Assembly (NCBI RefSeq): GCF_042932805.1
Contig: NZ_CP170633.1
Span: forward strand, 2,914,001-2,978,000
DNA length: 64,000 nucleotides
Origin: Ascidiaceihabitans sp029251465
GTDB lineage: Bacteria > Pseudomonadota > Alphaproteobacteria > Rhodobacterales > Rhodobacteraceae
Direction: 5' to 3'
Under the pieces are notes generated by a model. That model ran no database searches. It was not told where the DNA came from and saw only the letters and a list, made by a program, of their open reading frames with translations. Position numbers and translations under genes: made by a program. Shown here one piece after another: positions 8,374 to 23,300 of the stretch; position 1 is the first letter of the stretch, and every line of letters begins with the position of its first letter.

Positions 8374-11300
8374 TCACTGCAGCCGCTTCACGGTGCGTTC
8401 AATCGTCAACTTGTAGCGGCCCTGCCCGCGCCATTTTTTGCGGATCATGTCTTCGACGGCGCGCAGGCGTGCACGCGCGCCCTTGACCTGTTCACCGGGG
8501 TCCATGACGTAGGACAATCGCAGGCTGGATGGCGTTTTCGAGATCCGTTTGAGCAAGCCATCCACAGCCTGTTCCAGCGCTGTAGACGGTGCCACACGAC
8601 CTTTGGCAAAGGCAGTTGCCGTTAGATCAATGTCGACAACATTGGTCAGGGACACGCCAAAGTTCATCTTGGCGAACTTACCTTTGGTCAGACGCACAAT
8701 CCGTGGGTTTTCCGTGGTCACGCGGTAGCCCGTGGGCAACGTTCGCGTGTCCAGTTTCAACGTGTAGTTCGACCCTAGATCACGGGGCAGCGCCGCACAT
8801 GGCACCGAGAACCGCCCGTGTTCATCCGTGCGAATGATCGTGCCATCCGTGGACACAAGGCGCGCGCCCGGCATGCCCGGTTCTGACGCGTTATCCTGAT
8901 AGCCATTTCGGTTGCGGTCATCGAACACTTTGCCGATCACATCCGAGCAATCAAAGACCGGTTCGGGTTGTAGATCGACCGTGGCCGTTGCGATGTTGGA
9001 CTGGCGTGTGCCGGTTGCATCCTCAAGCCAGGCTTGGTTGGTCAGTGGTCCAATCACGGCCCCGGCAATTACACGTGCCGACAGGGTGACCGTGATGGTT
9101 TGGGCAGGCGCAATGTTCAGCCCGCTCCATTCCAGACGACGACCCGCCACGACCGGCGCGGTCGCGACGGCATCAACCGCACCAGACCCCGGTGTGAACA
9201 GCAAGCCCGCAGGCAGCACGTCAACGAAGGTCGCGTTGGTAAACGTCTGCGAGGTGTTGTTCACAAACGTCAGCGTGTAGTTGATCGTTTCGCCCAGCAC
9301 CGCTGTGCGACGGTCAGCCGTTTTGGTGGCCAGCACATTGGGCACAGTCGCGCAATTGGTCAGCGGAATGTTGTTGTTCAACACATACGGATCGCCAGCC
9401 GCGACATCAAAGGCTGTGTAAAACGGGTTCGCCGCTGCTGTGAAGTCGGTCAACACGCCGGTGCTGCCAAATTCGTTGGACCCAAGGGATGCAGGGTTTG
9501 CGGGCAACAATGTTGTCGCATCCAATGTTCCCAAAGACGTCCGTGCCGTCGACACAGTGCCCCCGGGCGGGTAGGCCGCCGTCAACGTGTAGTTGCCTGC
9601 TGCCGTTGCAAAGAACTGGAAGTATCCGGTGGATCCGTCCTGAATGATCGTGATTGGACCGTTTGTTCCGGTGCCCGTCTGGCTAAACCCGCCCCCCGAC
9701 ACAGTGATCCCGCCGCCAGACAAAATCCGCCCGTCGTCTTCGCAGTAGAAATAGCCGGTCGGGTCGTAGTCTTCGTTGTCAGGGATGCCGTCGCCATCAC
9801 GGTCATTTGTGCCCTCAAGGTTGTCGACAACGCCGTCGTTGTCCGCGTCCGCAAGGTCCAGAACCGACGTGCCAGTTCTACCTTCACTCAACTGGTCCGA
9901 CGTTGCCGTGGCCGAGTTGTCACTGCCCGGATAGGCCGCCGCAGACGAATAGGTCGACACGATTGTGACGGTTCCGGTTTCACCCGGTTCCAGCGTTGGA
10001 TTGCCCGCCAGCGTGTTGGTATCCGTGACGCCGTCGTAGGTCGTGCTGGCGGTGCCATCGGTGAATCCCTCGATGCTGACTTGGGTCGGATAAGCCGCCA
10101 GCAGCAGGGTCGCAGGCGCTGAATAGACGCTCAGATCATCGACCAGTTGCAAGCCCGTTTGGGTCACGTTGCCAGTGTTTTTAACCGTGATCGTAAAGAT
10201 CAGCTGTTCGACCGTCGGGAACAGAACAAACACGTCACCCGCAGTTTTCAACACTTCAAGTTCCGGCATCGGCGCGATCTGAACAGGGGTCGGCGTGTCG
10301 CCCGTGCCGGTGCCGTTGTCAGACACATCCGACAGCGTGCCACCCAACGGGGTCGTGCCCGTTGCCGTAGCCGAGTTGCTGAGCCCGCCTGAATCCACGT
10401 CCGCAAGCGTCAGCGTGTAGGTCGCGGTGTAAGTCGCGGTTTCGCCAGTCATCAAGGTCCCTGCGGGCGACGGTGTGTCGCCGTCTGACCCGACAAACGC
10501 GATGGCCACGGGCGTGACCTCGTCGCCGTCAAGGTTGGTCATCGTATCGGCGACAGCCACGCCCGTCAGGGTCACGTTGCCCGTGTTGCGCACGGTGATC
10601 GAAAACACCACGTCTTCGCCTTCGATCACACCGGCCGAGGTGACAGACTTGAGCACTTCGATCGACGGCACCGGTGAAATCAACACCTCGGTGGCGTCAT
10701 CCTCTAGGTTGCCATCATTCGGATCATCATCAGCGGACACGTCAGACACGGGATTGTTGTCGGGGTCATCACCACTGACGGTGGCCGTGTTGCTCAGGCC
10801 CCCTGCGTCGATGTCGGTCTGCGTGATCTCGTGCACAACTGACCACGTCGCCGTTGCACCGGGGTTCAGCGGCACGGGCACGTTGACCGGCGAAACCGTT
10901 ACGCCAGCAACCGCGCTGCCGTCAAAGCGGCGCAGCGTATCCGTCACACCAAGGTTCGTCAGATCGACGTTGCCCGTGTTCAGGGCCGCAATTGTGAACG
11001 TCACCTGATCGCCCACAGCCATACCGCTGGACACTGCGGATTTCGAAACTGTCAGCTGCGGTTCACGCACTACGGTGAAAATCGTCTTGTCGTCTTCGGT
11101 GTTGCTGTCGTTGTCGATTCCGTTGTCAGACACATCAAAGACCACCTGCCCGTTCGGACCAGAGGCCGTGACGGTCGCAGAGTTTTGTAATCCGCCTGCG
11201 TTCAAATCGCCCTGAACCAACGTGCGGCCTGCCGTGTAAATCCACGTTTCGGTCACGTCCAACTTGTCGTCGTCATCGGTGTCCCCCGACACCAACGCAA

Positions 11301-14300
11301 ACGGTTGGTCTAGCGTGACAGGCGTGCCGTCCAACCGCTGCATCGTGTCTTGAGGTTGCTGCGGTGTCAGCGAAACATTGCCGGTGTTCACCACCGTCAG
11401 CTGGAACGTCACGACGCTGCCAAGGGCCGATGCGGATGGCAACACAACTTTGGTCACGTTCAACGAAGGCACCTGCGCAGGGCCGTCTGTCGTGATCGTG
11501 TCGCTTTTTTCAACGTCTGTGCCAAATGGGTCTTTGCCTTTGGCGGTGCCGGTGTTTTCGATTTCACCCGCATCGATTTGGGCCTGCGTGATTTGGATCG
11601 TGTAGGTACAGGTCGTGTCCGATTGGCCCGGCGCAATGCTGGCAATCTCGCAGCTGAACGCCGCGTCCATCACGTCGGTCACGGTGATGTCTGTCAGCGT
11701 GGTGTTGCCGGTATTCGCCACCGTGAACACGTACGACAGGTTTGATCCAACCGCGCCAAACGGATCGGGTGAGGCAACTTTGGCCAAGGTCATCGAAGGC
11801 GCGGACGCAGGCATAACCGTGGTTTCGCTGCCTGTGCCAGACACACCGGTGCCTTGCGGCGTCACAGCGTCAGCCGTCGCGATGTTCACTAACTGGCCAC
11901 GATCAATGTCGGCTTGAGTCACGATGTGGGTGTCGGTGCAGGTCAGCGTCGCGCCGCGCAGCAATTGCGGCACGGTGCAGCTGAGGGTCGGCAGCAACGG
12001 GTCGCTCACAACCACATTTGTCAGCGTTTGGTTCCCCGCATTCGTCGCGACCAGCGAGTAGGTCAGCGTTTCGCCAACCACAGTCACCGGATTTGGTGTC
12101 GAGGTTTTGAGCAGCGTGATTTCCGGAACAAGGTCAGCGTCAACCGTTTCCGTAACCGGCGCGGATGTGGTGGTGGTGTCGTCCGCGCCAAAAATGGTCT
12201 TTGCAAAGGCTTCGTTGGTGACGAACCCTGCGTCCAAGTCTTCTTGGGTCACGGTGTCGGTGGCCGAACACGTCACCACGTCGCCGGATGCAAACACATC
12301 GGTGGCTGACATTGGCGCAAAGCAGATGATTTCGCCCAAGCGGTCATCCTGAACCACGACGTCCTTCACAAAGGCGCGGGTGCCTGCGTTGGTCACCGTA
12401 AAGGTGTATTCGATCTCGTCGCCGACTTCGGTAAAGGTAGCGCCATTTTCGGCCGCTTTGACGATGTCCAATGCAGGAACGCCAGCTTCGGGGATGGTTT
12501 CAAACACCAGCGGGCTGGTCGTTTCACCGTCCGTCGCAGAGGCAAGATTGGTGACAGAGCCAAGGTCAACGTCATCCGCCGTCACGGTGTAGGTGCCGGT
12601 GCAAGTGTAGGTTGCCAGCGGCGCGATGCCGTCATCAGGGAACGCGTCGCAGGTGATGCTGGCTGGATCAATCAGGTTGTCAGAAATCGAAATCTGGTCT
12701 TCCAACGTGATGTTGCCGGTGTTGGTCACGACGTAGGTGTAGGTCACTTCAAGCCCCGGAATGAATGCAGCGGCGGTGACGTCCTCGGCGGTTTTAACAA
12801 CCTCCATCGCGGGCAATTGGTTGGCAGGCACAACTAGAGTTTCATCGTCAGATGTGGTGGTGCCGTCGGTCGCCGAGGCGATGTTTGTCAGCGCGCCAAG
12901 GTCCAGATCGTCTTGGGTAATCGCATAGCTGCCTGTGCACAAAACCGACGCGTCGGGCAAGATCGGGCCAGCCGCACACGTGATCACGCCACCTGCATCC
13001 GTGATCAGCGGGTCGGTGATGCTGAACGGACCGTCCAGCGTGACGTTGCCCGCGTTTGTCACTTCGAATTCAAACGCAACGCTTTCGCCCAGCACGCTGT
13101 AGGTTGGGGCGGCACCCGTCGGCAAACGCTTGATCAACGTCAGCTGAGGGTCAGACGGAATAACCAAATCAGTGGTTTCGTTGCCGTCCGCAGGGTCACT
13201 GTCGTCCGTTACGTCCGTCAGCGGCGATCCGACCGGCGGCGTGCCCGTCACAACCGCGCTGTTGGAAATACCACCAGCGTCAATGTCGGCCTGCGTCAGC
13301 TTGTAGGTGGCGGTGTATGTCGCGACTTCATTCGGGGCCAAAACCCCTGCGCCCGATCCCGCAGTCGAGCTGACAAAGATCGGACCCGAGGTCAGATCAA
13401 CCGGCGTGCCATCAGCGCGCAGCAGCGTGTCGCTGACAATGGCAACATCGCGCAAGGTCACGTTGCCGGTGTTTTCTACGGTGATCGCAAAGACAACCGT
13501 TTGGTCCACCGCGATGGTCGTTGACGTGATGGTTTTCAGCCCGAGAATTCCTGGCATCGCAGGGACTTGCACCAGCGTCGGATTGTCTTCGCCGTCCTCG
13601 GGAATGCCGTTGTCGGACACGTCACTCACCGCTGTGCCGTTTGGCGTCACGCCCCGCGCCAGAACCGAGTTGGTGATCCCGCCGCCGTCAATATCGTCTT
13701 GGATCAGGGTGTAGGTCGCGGCGTACGTCCAGACTTCGTCGACCTCTAGGTCACCCGAAATTCCTGCATCGCCCCCTGTCAGAACCGGTTGCGTGGTCAG
13801 TGCCAGCGCCGTGCCATCAGCCCGTTTCAGCGTGTCCACCAGCGTCACAGTGTCCAACGTCTGGTTGCCGGAGTTCGTGACCGTGATGCTAAAGCTGACG
13901 GTTTCGCCAGCAACAGGCGGGTTCGACAGCCCGGCGATGTCTGCCGTTTTCAGAACAGTCAGCGCGGGATCAGCATCTGCAACAGGCAGATCAACGGTTT
14001 TGGTGTCCGTCGGCGGCGTCACACCGGACGGCGTTGTCGTGGTCACAGTCGCCGTGTTGGACAGGTCGTTTTGCGCGTCGATATCGCCTTGGGTCACGAC
14101 GTAGGTTGCCTCGAACGTCACGACGTCCTGTGGGCCCAAACTGTCCCATGTGCCGTTTGCGCCTGCGTCCGTGCTGTTGCCTTGCTCGGCAAAGTCGCTC
14201 AGCAACGTGTCACCAGCAACGTTTAGCGCGGCGGTGCCTGCTGCACTGGTGTGATCATCCGCAACAATCGCGTTTGTCAGCGTCACATTGCCGGTGTTTT

Positions 14301-17300
14301 CAAGCCTATAGAGATAGGTGATTGTCTCGCCTTCGACCACGTCAGGGGATCCGACAACTTCTTTGGTCAGGCTGACACCCGGCGTGCGCACGGACGGTAC
14401 ATTCAGCGATGTTTCTGCGTCGCCCGGAACCGTGGGCAACGGCACTTCGGTGCTGGACACGCTGGCGATGTTCGTCACGCCGCCTGCATCAATGTCAGCC
14501 TGCGTGACGGTGTAGTCACCGCTACAGATCAAAGTCGCAGACGGGATCAACCCTGTTGTCGGGATCGGCGCGCAGTTGACGTTGGCGATCTTGTCATCGA
14601 CGACAACCGGTTGGTCAAACAAGGTCACGTTGCCCGCGTTGGTGACGGTGTAAGTGTACGTCACGCTGTCACCAAAGGCCGCGATGTCAGACACATTCGC
14701 CGCCTTGGCAATCGAGAACGCAGGCGCGCGCTCTGGGCCTTGCACGAACACATCGCCGGTTTCGCTAAGCGGATCGGCGTTCGGATTGGCCGGCTGCGCA
14801 GTGGCTGTGGCCACGTTGGTAAAACCACCAACAATCGCACCATCAACGGTGTTCTGTGCGTTCACGTCATCCTGCGTCGTGGTGTATTCAACGATGCAAG
14901 ACGCGTTTGTCGCATTCGGCGCCAGCGACGCAATCGTGCAGGTCGCGGGCGTCACCAACAGGTTGTCGGAAATCGACAGGTTGTTCAGCGTCACATTGCC
15001 GGTGTTCTCAACCGAAATCACAAAGCTGATTTTCTCACCCGGTGCGGTAAAGACTGGGCCAGACACAGGTGCGCCTTGGATCGTTTTGGTTACAACCAAA
15101 GCAGGATCAGGGGTATCCAACGGGTGCGTGTTATCTTGGGTGTCAGTGATCGTTTCGCCCTGCGGATCAGCGCCCGTTGCGGTGGCGGTGTTCAGCAGAA
15201 CTTGGGCATCGACATCGGCTTGGGTCACGTCATACATGCCCACACAGGTCAAAACATCGCCGGGGGCTAGAACCACGTTGGCCGGGGCTGCTGCACCGTC
15301 AACTTCGCAGGTCAGCGTAGGGATCAACGGGTCGACCAATGTCACACCGCTGATTGTCTGGTTGCCAGTGTTTTCAGCCGTCAGCGTGTATTCCAGCGTG
15401 TCGTCGACCTCGGCAGGGCTTGGCCCGTTCGTCACGGATTTCAGAACCGTAAATTGAGGGTCTTTGACCGCATCCACGGTTTTGATCGCTGCCGGTGACA
15501 GCACGAGCGTTTCGTTGGCTGTGCCGGGCGCAAAGGTGGTCGAGGCAACCGCTTCGTTGGTGACGAAACCAGCGTCCAGGTCTTCTTGGGTCACGGTGTA
15601 TTGCGCCGTGCAGGTGGCTGTTTGACCAATCCCGAACGACGTTGTGGGCGTGTCAACGTAGCACGCAATCGGGTCGTCAAAGCGGTTGTCCGCGATCGAA
15701 ATATCCGTGTTGAACCCCGTGCCGCCAGAGTTGGTGATCGTGTAGGTGTAATCGATCTTGTCGTTCAGCAAGGCAAAGCTTGCGTCACTTGGCACGCTGT
15801 CTTTGGTCAGGCTGAGCGCAGGCACCGCCCCCACCGGATAGATGTCATTGTCTGTGGGCGAGGTCACAACCGCACCGTCAAAACTACCGGAAGCCGCCGC
15901 CAGGTTCAGCGTCGATCCAAGATCAAGGTCCACCTGACGGATCATGTAGCTAGACGTGCAAGTCGCAGTTTGCGTCGGGTCCAGTGATGCGGGCGCGGTC
16001 GAACAATCAACCGTCGACAGGTTGTCAAACACGGTAAACGGCCCGTCGATAGTGACGTTTCCGGTGTTGGTGATCAAAAAGCTGTAGGACAAAACCGTGT
16101 TCACGTCGAACTGGTCAGGCACGGCGCTGGTGCGGGTTTTCGCGATCTCTAGCAGCGGCGTTTGCAGGGCTGTCACGGTGGCCGACGCAGGTTCGTCTTC
16201 GTCAACTGTGTCGCCATCAAACGTGGTTTGCGCGGTGCCGACGTTGGTCACGGAACCGTCGTTCAGGTCTTGCAAATCAGCGGTCCAGACCTGTTCACAC
16301 GTGACCATACCGCCCGGCGCAAGGCCGATGCCGCCACAATCCAGCGTGCCGGAAATTTTGTCGTCAAACACCGACACAGCAGAGGTCAGCGTGACGTTCC
16401 CTGTGTTGGTGATCGTGTATTCAAAAATGGTTGTGTCGTCAGGCTTCGCGTAGGTCAGGGGCGATCCCGCCTTGACTGCTTTGGCAATCGAAATGGCAGG
16501 CAATTGATCCGCTGTGACGTTAATGTCGGCCTCGTTGCTTTCGACTTCGGTGGTCGTGGGGTCACCATCAACAAGCGGCACAACCGGTTGGTTGGCCACG
16601 GCCGTGGCCACATTGTCGAACGATCCGTTGTCCAGATCGTCCTGCGTCACGCGGTAGCTGCCGGTGCACAAAATAGACGCCCCCACCGCAATCGGCGACG
16701 GTGCACAAGACAGCGTGCCACCGGTCGAGGTGATCAACGCGTCGTTGATTACGACAGGTGCTGTGATCGTGATGTTGCCTGCGTTCGTGACTTCGAATTC
16801 AAACTCGACTTCTTCGTTCAGCGAGGCGAAGGTCGCAGGTTCGCCTGTTTTCAAACGTTTGATCAGCTCTAATTTCGGCGCTGCCTGTAGGCGCACGTCG
16901 GTTGAATCGTTGTCCGTGTTGCCATCGGTGTCGTCGCCATTGTCCGAGGTATCGCTGACCGCGTCGTTCGCCGGTGTTTGCGCATCAACCGTGACCGTGT
17001 TGTTCACGCCGCCTGCGTCGATGTCCTCTTGGGTCAAGGCATGCGTCGCTGTGTAAGTCCATGTTTCTGTTGTCTCGAGCGTGCCAGTCACGCCGCCATC
17101 GCCCGCAGGTGACCCCAGCGCCAGCGTCAATGCTGTGCCGTCGCGCCGCGTGAACGTATCATCCGGCGTTACCGCATCCAGCGTGACGTTGCCGGTATTT
17201 TCGACCGTGATCGAATAGACGATTTCATCGCCGACTTTGACCGGATCAGACAGGCCAGACGTGTTCGCGGTTTTCACCACGTCAAGCGAGGCCACCGGAG

Positions 17301-20300
17301 CAATTGTGATGCCGGTGGTATCGTCGCCCGTGACGCTGTCGTCATCGGACAAATCGCTGATCGCGGTGCCATCGGGGTCATCCGCAAACGCCGTTGCTTG
17401 GTTGTCGATGCCGCCCGCATCCACGTCGATTTGCGTCAGCGCGTAGGTCGCGGTAAAGGTCATTGTCGCAGTGCCAACCGGCAGATCCAACACGGCCCCA
17501 TCGCCGCCCTCGTCCGCCCCACCGCTGGCCAAAACCGGGGTCGGTTCGGGATCAGACCCCGTGAACGTCGTCTCGGAAACAGCCACGTCAAACAGGGTCA
17601 CGTTACCCTCGTTTGACACGACGTAAGTGTAGGTCACGATGTCGTCTTTGTTCACAATCCCATCACTGCCCGCATCAACGCTCGCAGTTTTGATGACCGC
17701 GATTTTCGGCGTGCGGTCCAGCGTGACATCCGTGGGGTCATCGCCGTTTGGGGTGTCCGCGTTGGACACATCGTTGATCGTGCCACCTTGGGGCAAGGTC
17801 GCTGTCGCGTCAGCCGAGTTACTGACACCGCCTGCGTCGATCGCCGCTTGCGTCAGGACAAAGCTGGCAAGATAGGACCAGGTTTCGCCCACGTTTATCT
17901 TGTCGTCGTTGTTCAAATCGCCCGCATCGTAGGTCGGCAACATGGTCAACGTCAGCGGTTGGTCTTTTGCATCCTTCAGCGTGTCACCGATCACGATGTC
18001 AGACAGCGTTACGTTGCCGGTGTTGGCAACGGTGATCACAAAATCGATCTTGTCGCCAACGGCCACGGGCGTGGACAGCGTCGGCGTCGCGGTTTTCACG
18101 ACCTCTAGGCCCGGTTCAGGGTTCAGCGTCACAACAGTTTCGTCGCTGCCAACCGTGCTGTCATCGTCCGAGAGATCGTTGATGGGCGTACCGTCAGGGT
18201 CATCGGCCGTTGCCGTTGCTTGGTTGGTGATTGTGCCTGCGTCCAGATCAACTTGGGTCAGCGTATAAATCGCCTCGAAAATGACCGGAGCACCGCCTGC
18301 AGCGATGTCCATCGCAGTACCTTGGCCAATCGCGCGACCGCCGGATTTGTAGGCGGGTGCGGGCGTCGGGCCGTCACCCGAAAATATGGTCTCAGTGACG
18401 GAGGCATCAAACAGCGTCACGTTGCCTTCGTTGCTGATGGTGTAGGTGTAGGTGATCGTGTCGCCCGCATCGGCGATGCCATCGGTGCCTGCATCCAGAA
18501 CCGCCGTCTTGATCACAGCCAGCAAAGGGTTGCGCGGAATGTCGATTTCAACGGGCGTGTCCAGCACTTCGGTGATTGGGGTGTCTTGGGGATCGGTGCC
18601 CGAGACGCTGACGGTGTTTTCGAGACCACCGGCATCAAGCCCCACCTGATCAACGGTGTAGGTCGCGGTGTAAACATGGGTTTCGCCCACGTCCAATTCC
18701 TTGTCACCATCCGTGTCGCCGCGATCCAATTCAGGGTCAGTGACAGTCAATACGTCATTGGCGTCGCTGGTCAGATCATCGTCCAGCACGATATTTGTGA
18801 TCGTCTGGTTGCCTGTGTTCGCAACCGTGATTTCAAAGCTGATCACATCGCCGATCACAACCGGATCGCTGAGACCCGTGGCATCGCCTGTTTTGCTGAC
18901 AGTGAATGACGGCGTTTTGGCAGCGACCGTGACGGTCGCGTCTGATTCAACTGGGTCCAGCGCTGTGTTGTCAGGGTCATTTGCCGTGACAGTGGCGGTG
19001 TTGGCGAGCGTCACTTGCTGGTCAACATCGTCCTGCGTCACTTTGTAAGTGGCGGTAAACGTGACCACGTCACCCGCGCCCAACGTGTCCCAACTGCCGT
19101 TTGCAGCGGCGTCAACCGACGCCCCCGTTTCGTTATTGTCTTGGGTCAGCGTGTCGCCCGCGACCGGCAAAGCAACCGTGCCCGCAGCGCTGGTGTGCTG
19201 ATCGCTGACGGCCACGTCAGTCAAGGTCACGTTGCCCGCATTTGTCACGGTGTAGGTGTACAAAATGTCTTGGTCTACGACCACATCAGCGGTGGCAGAC
19301 GGCGTTTTCAAAATTGTCACGGACGGCTTTTGGTCCGCGTCAATCGTCAGATCCGCCAAGGCGGGCGTTGGCACTTCGGTCGACGTGACGGACGCGTTAT
19401 TGGTCACGCCGCCGTTGTCCAAATCGATTTGCGTCACGGTGTAGGGTTGCGTGCAGGTCACTGTTTCGAGCGGCAAAAGACCACCGGAGGGCAAAGTACC
19501 GCAATTGAACGTGCCGATTTTGTCGTCGACCACAACCGGTTGATCGGTCAACGTTACGTTGCCGATGTTGGCGACAACGTAGGTGTAGATGACGGTTTCG
19601 CCGACAGTTGTGATTTCACTCAGATCGGCAGACTTGCCCAGCGCGAATTCCTTGATGCGGGTTGGACCTTCGGCAAAGGCATTGTCGTTTTCGACCTCAG
19701 GCGTTGCATTCGGGTTGGCAGGCTGCGCTGTGGCTGTGGCGACGTTATCGACACCCGCAGTACCCAAATCGGCAGTGCCGAATTGCGTGTCAAAATCGTC
19801 TTGGGTGACCGTGTAGACCACCACGCAACTGTCGTCGGTTTCGCCCGGCGCTAGGGGGCCAACCGTACAAGTCTGCGGTGCCACCAACAGGCTGTCAGTG
19901 ATGTCGATGCTGGTCAGGGTCACGTTGCCGGTGTTTTCAACTTCGATCACAAAGATCAGTTCTTCGTCCACCGAACTGAAATCGTCTTCTGGACCGGGAA
20001 AGCGATCAAGCGTTTTGGTGATGCCAAGGCCCGGTACCGGTGCATCCAATGGATGGGTGATTGATGCAGATTTAGAAAGGCTAGCGCCTTGCGGATCGGT
20101 GCCAGACACAGTCGCGGTGTTCGGCAAACCTTGGGCTGCGGCGTCAACCGCATCTTGCGCGTCCAGATCGGCTTGGGTCACCGTGTAATTGCCCACACAG
20201 GTCAGCACATTGTTCGGCGCTGTCGGGGACAAAATCACGTTGGACGGCGTCGCGGATCCGTTGATGGTACAGGCAAACGACGCGATGCGGGGATCGGTGA

Positions 20301-23300
20301 CTGTGATCCCGGCGATTGTTTGGTTCCCTGAGTTCGTCGTCTCGATCGTGTATTCCAGAACATCGCCAAGTCCCGCCGGGTTCGCGCCTGAAGTGACCGA
20401 TTTCACCACATCCAACGCAGGGTTTTCCGACGCCAAAACGGTCGCGGTATCAGATGGGGACACAACAGGAAGCGGCGCACCGGATTGCGGCCCGAACAAC
20501 GTATTGGCTGTGGCCTCGTTGGTGACAAATCCGGCGTCCAGATCGGCTTGGGTCACTGTGTATTCCGCAGAACAGGTGAAATCAGCGCCGACGTTGAATG
20601 TGCCAAGGGATGCAGGCCGGCACACGAACGTGCCGATTTTGTCATCCACAACTGAAATGTCCCCTGCAAAACCTGCCGAGCCCGAGTTGATGATTTTGAA
20701 ATCATACATCAGCTTGTCGCCAAGCGTGTCAAAACTGGTTGTCGATGGATCGACAGTTTTTTCGATACTCAGCGCGGGGTCGCCGTCGACAGGAAAGATG
20801 GAGGAACTGGAGGGCGATGTCACAGACGCGCCGTCAAATGTGCCCGAAGCGGTGGCGACGTTGGTGGTCGAACCCAGCTCAAGATCGCCCGACGTGATGG
20901 CGTAGGTCGCGGCACATTCTACGGAAATTGTGGGCAGCAAACCACCTGCCGGCACGGCGTCGCAGATGGCTGTCGTGATGCTGTCCGCGATGGTGATCGG
21001 ACCATCAATTGTGACGTTGCCGTTGTTGGTCACAACAAATTTATAGGTCAGCGTTTCGGTATCATCAAAGATCAAAGGGATCGGCGCATCCAGCGTTTTG
21101 ACCAACAACAACGACGGGTTTTGCACGGCAGGAACCGTCACGCTGTCGCTTGGCGATTGGACAGTGCCTCCGTCAAATGTAGTATCCGCAGTCGCGATGT
21201 TGGTGACTTCGCCGTCGTTCAACGCGGTCTGGTCTGCGGTCCAGATTTGCTCGCAGGTGACTGAGCCAAGCGGAGCCAAATCAGCGACAGAGCATGTCAG
21301 AGTGCCGGCGATTTTATCATCGTTCACGAGGATATCTTCGGCCAGCGTCACATTGCCTGCGTTGGTCACGACGTATTCGAACGTCACCGTGTCACCAACC
21401 ACAGAATAGCTAGAGGCCGAGCCCGATTTCACACGCTTGTCGATGATCAACTTGGGGTCTTGATCAGCCAGAATTTCTTCTTCGACTTCGGGTGACGTCA
21501 CGGTCACAATCGTGTCCCCGCCAACCATTTGCGCGACCACGGATTGCGTGACAGACGCCGTCGCCTTGTTGACGATCTTGCCCAAATCCAGATCGGGCTG
21601 CGTTACGATGTGCGTGCCGGTACAATTGAGCGTGCCCAACGGTGCGATCCCCGCTGCGGGCGTCGCATCACAAGCAACGCTGGCGATCCTGTCATCCGCA
21701 ACTGTGATCGGGCCGGTCAGTGTCATGTTGCCCGCGTTGGTCACGACAAATGCGTAAGGGATCGACTGGTCAAGCGTGCCGAACGGCACGCCCAAGCCTT
21801 CGGTTTTGGTCATGATCAAGGCAGGGTTTTGCACTGGGCCAGTGACCGTCACCATGTCGTCATCCGTGACGGCCGTGTTCTTGGCCAGTGATTTGCCCGT
21901 CACCGTCGCGGTGTTGGTAAAGCTTGCGACATCGACGTCCACCTGCCCGAAATTCTTGATCGCTGTCAGGGGTGTGCCGTCGCCGCAGGTGGTCGCGATC
22001 GCACCGGGCAACAAATCATTCAACGTACAGCTAAAGCCCGCCAAAGCCGGGTCCGTCACGATCAAGTCTGTCAGCGTTACATTGCCGGTGTTGGTCACCG
22101 TGAACGTGTACACTTCGCTGTCCGTCGCCGAGGTGTAAACCCCGTCCGTGAATGCTTTGACGATCTGCACAGTCGCGTTTTCGTCCGGGCCTTGAACCAA
22201 AGCGACCGAGGTTTTGTCCGCTGGGGCCGTCACGCCAGAAGGGGCCGTGACAGACGCCGTCGCCGTATTGGTGAACTGACCGTTGTCCACATCCGTTTGG
22301 GTCACGTTGTAGGTCGTGGTGCAGGTTGTGTCGTCTGTGACACCGGGCAAAATCGACCCGATCACACAGTTCACAGCCGGCGAAATATCCGTGTCGGTAA
22401 TCGTCACGTCGCTCAGTGTGGTGTTGCCGGTGTTGGTCACCGCAAAGGTGAATTCAACCGGATCGTTCGCCAACGTAAACCCGGAAGCTGCCGTTTTTTC
22501 AAAATCAAACGATGCCGTGCGCACAGGGCCGTTCAAAGTCAGCGGGAAATTTGACGTCGTGATCTGGGCACCGGAAACGCTGGCGATGTTGTCGATTGAC
22601 CCTGCGTCCAAGTCCGCTTGTGTGACCGTGTGGGCAAAAGTGCAAATGTTGCTGGTGACCGTCGGTAGCAACCGGACGATTGCGCAGCTGTAGGTCGGAT
22701 CCAGCACGTCCGTCACTGTTAAATCCGTCAGCGTTTGGGTGCCGTCATTTTTTACGGCCAGCGTGTAGGTGATGACCTCGCCCAACGTGGAGAACGCAGG
22801 TTTGTCCGCTGTTTTCACGATGCTGGCGATTGTTGTCGCAACGGTCGGTAGAACCGGCACCGTTTCGATTGCCGTTTTGGTTTGGCCGATGCCGCCGGCT
22901 GTTTGGGCCGCCGCAGATGCAGTGTTGTTGACGATTTCGGCGTCCATGTCTGCTTGGGTCACGTTGTAGATGCCCGTGCAGGTCGGCGCGTCAGATGGCG
23001 CAACATTGGTGAATGTACAAACCAGCGCGGGGATCAACGGGTCGGTGACGATGATCTCTGTGTAAGTGACGTTGCCGATGTTGCTTGCGGTAAAGGTGTA
23101 GGTGATCTGTTCGCCCACGGCAGAAAACGTCGGTGTGCTGGCACTTTTTGTGAACGTGAATTCTGGATTTTGGTCCACAGGCACGGTCGCATCCACTTGC
23201 GGTGACGTGATGGTGGTTGTGACGCCGCCTTGGGTGAACGGGAAAGACGCAGTGGCCGCGTTTTCCACAGACCCAGCATCCAGTTCCGTTTGGGTCGGAT

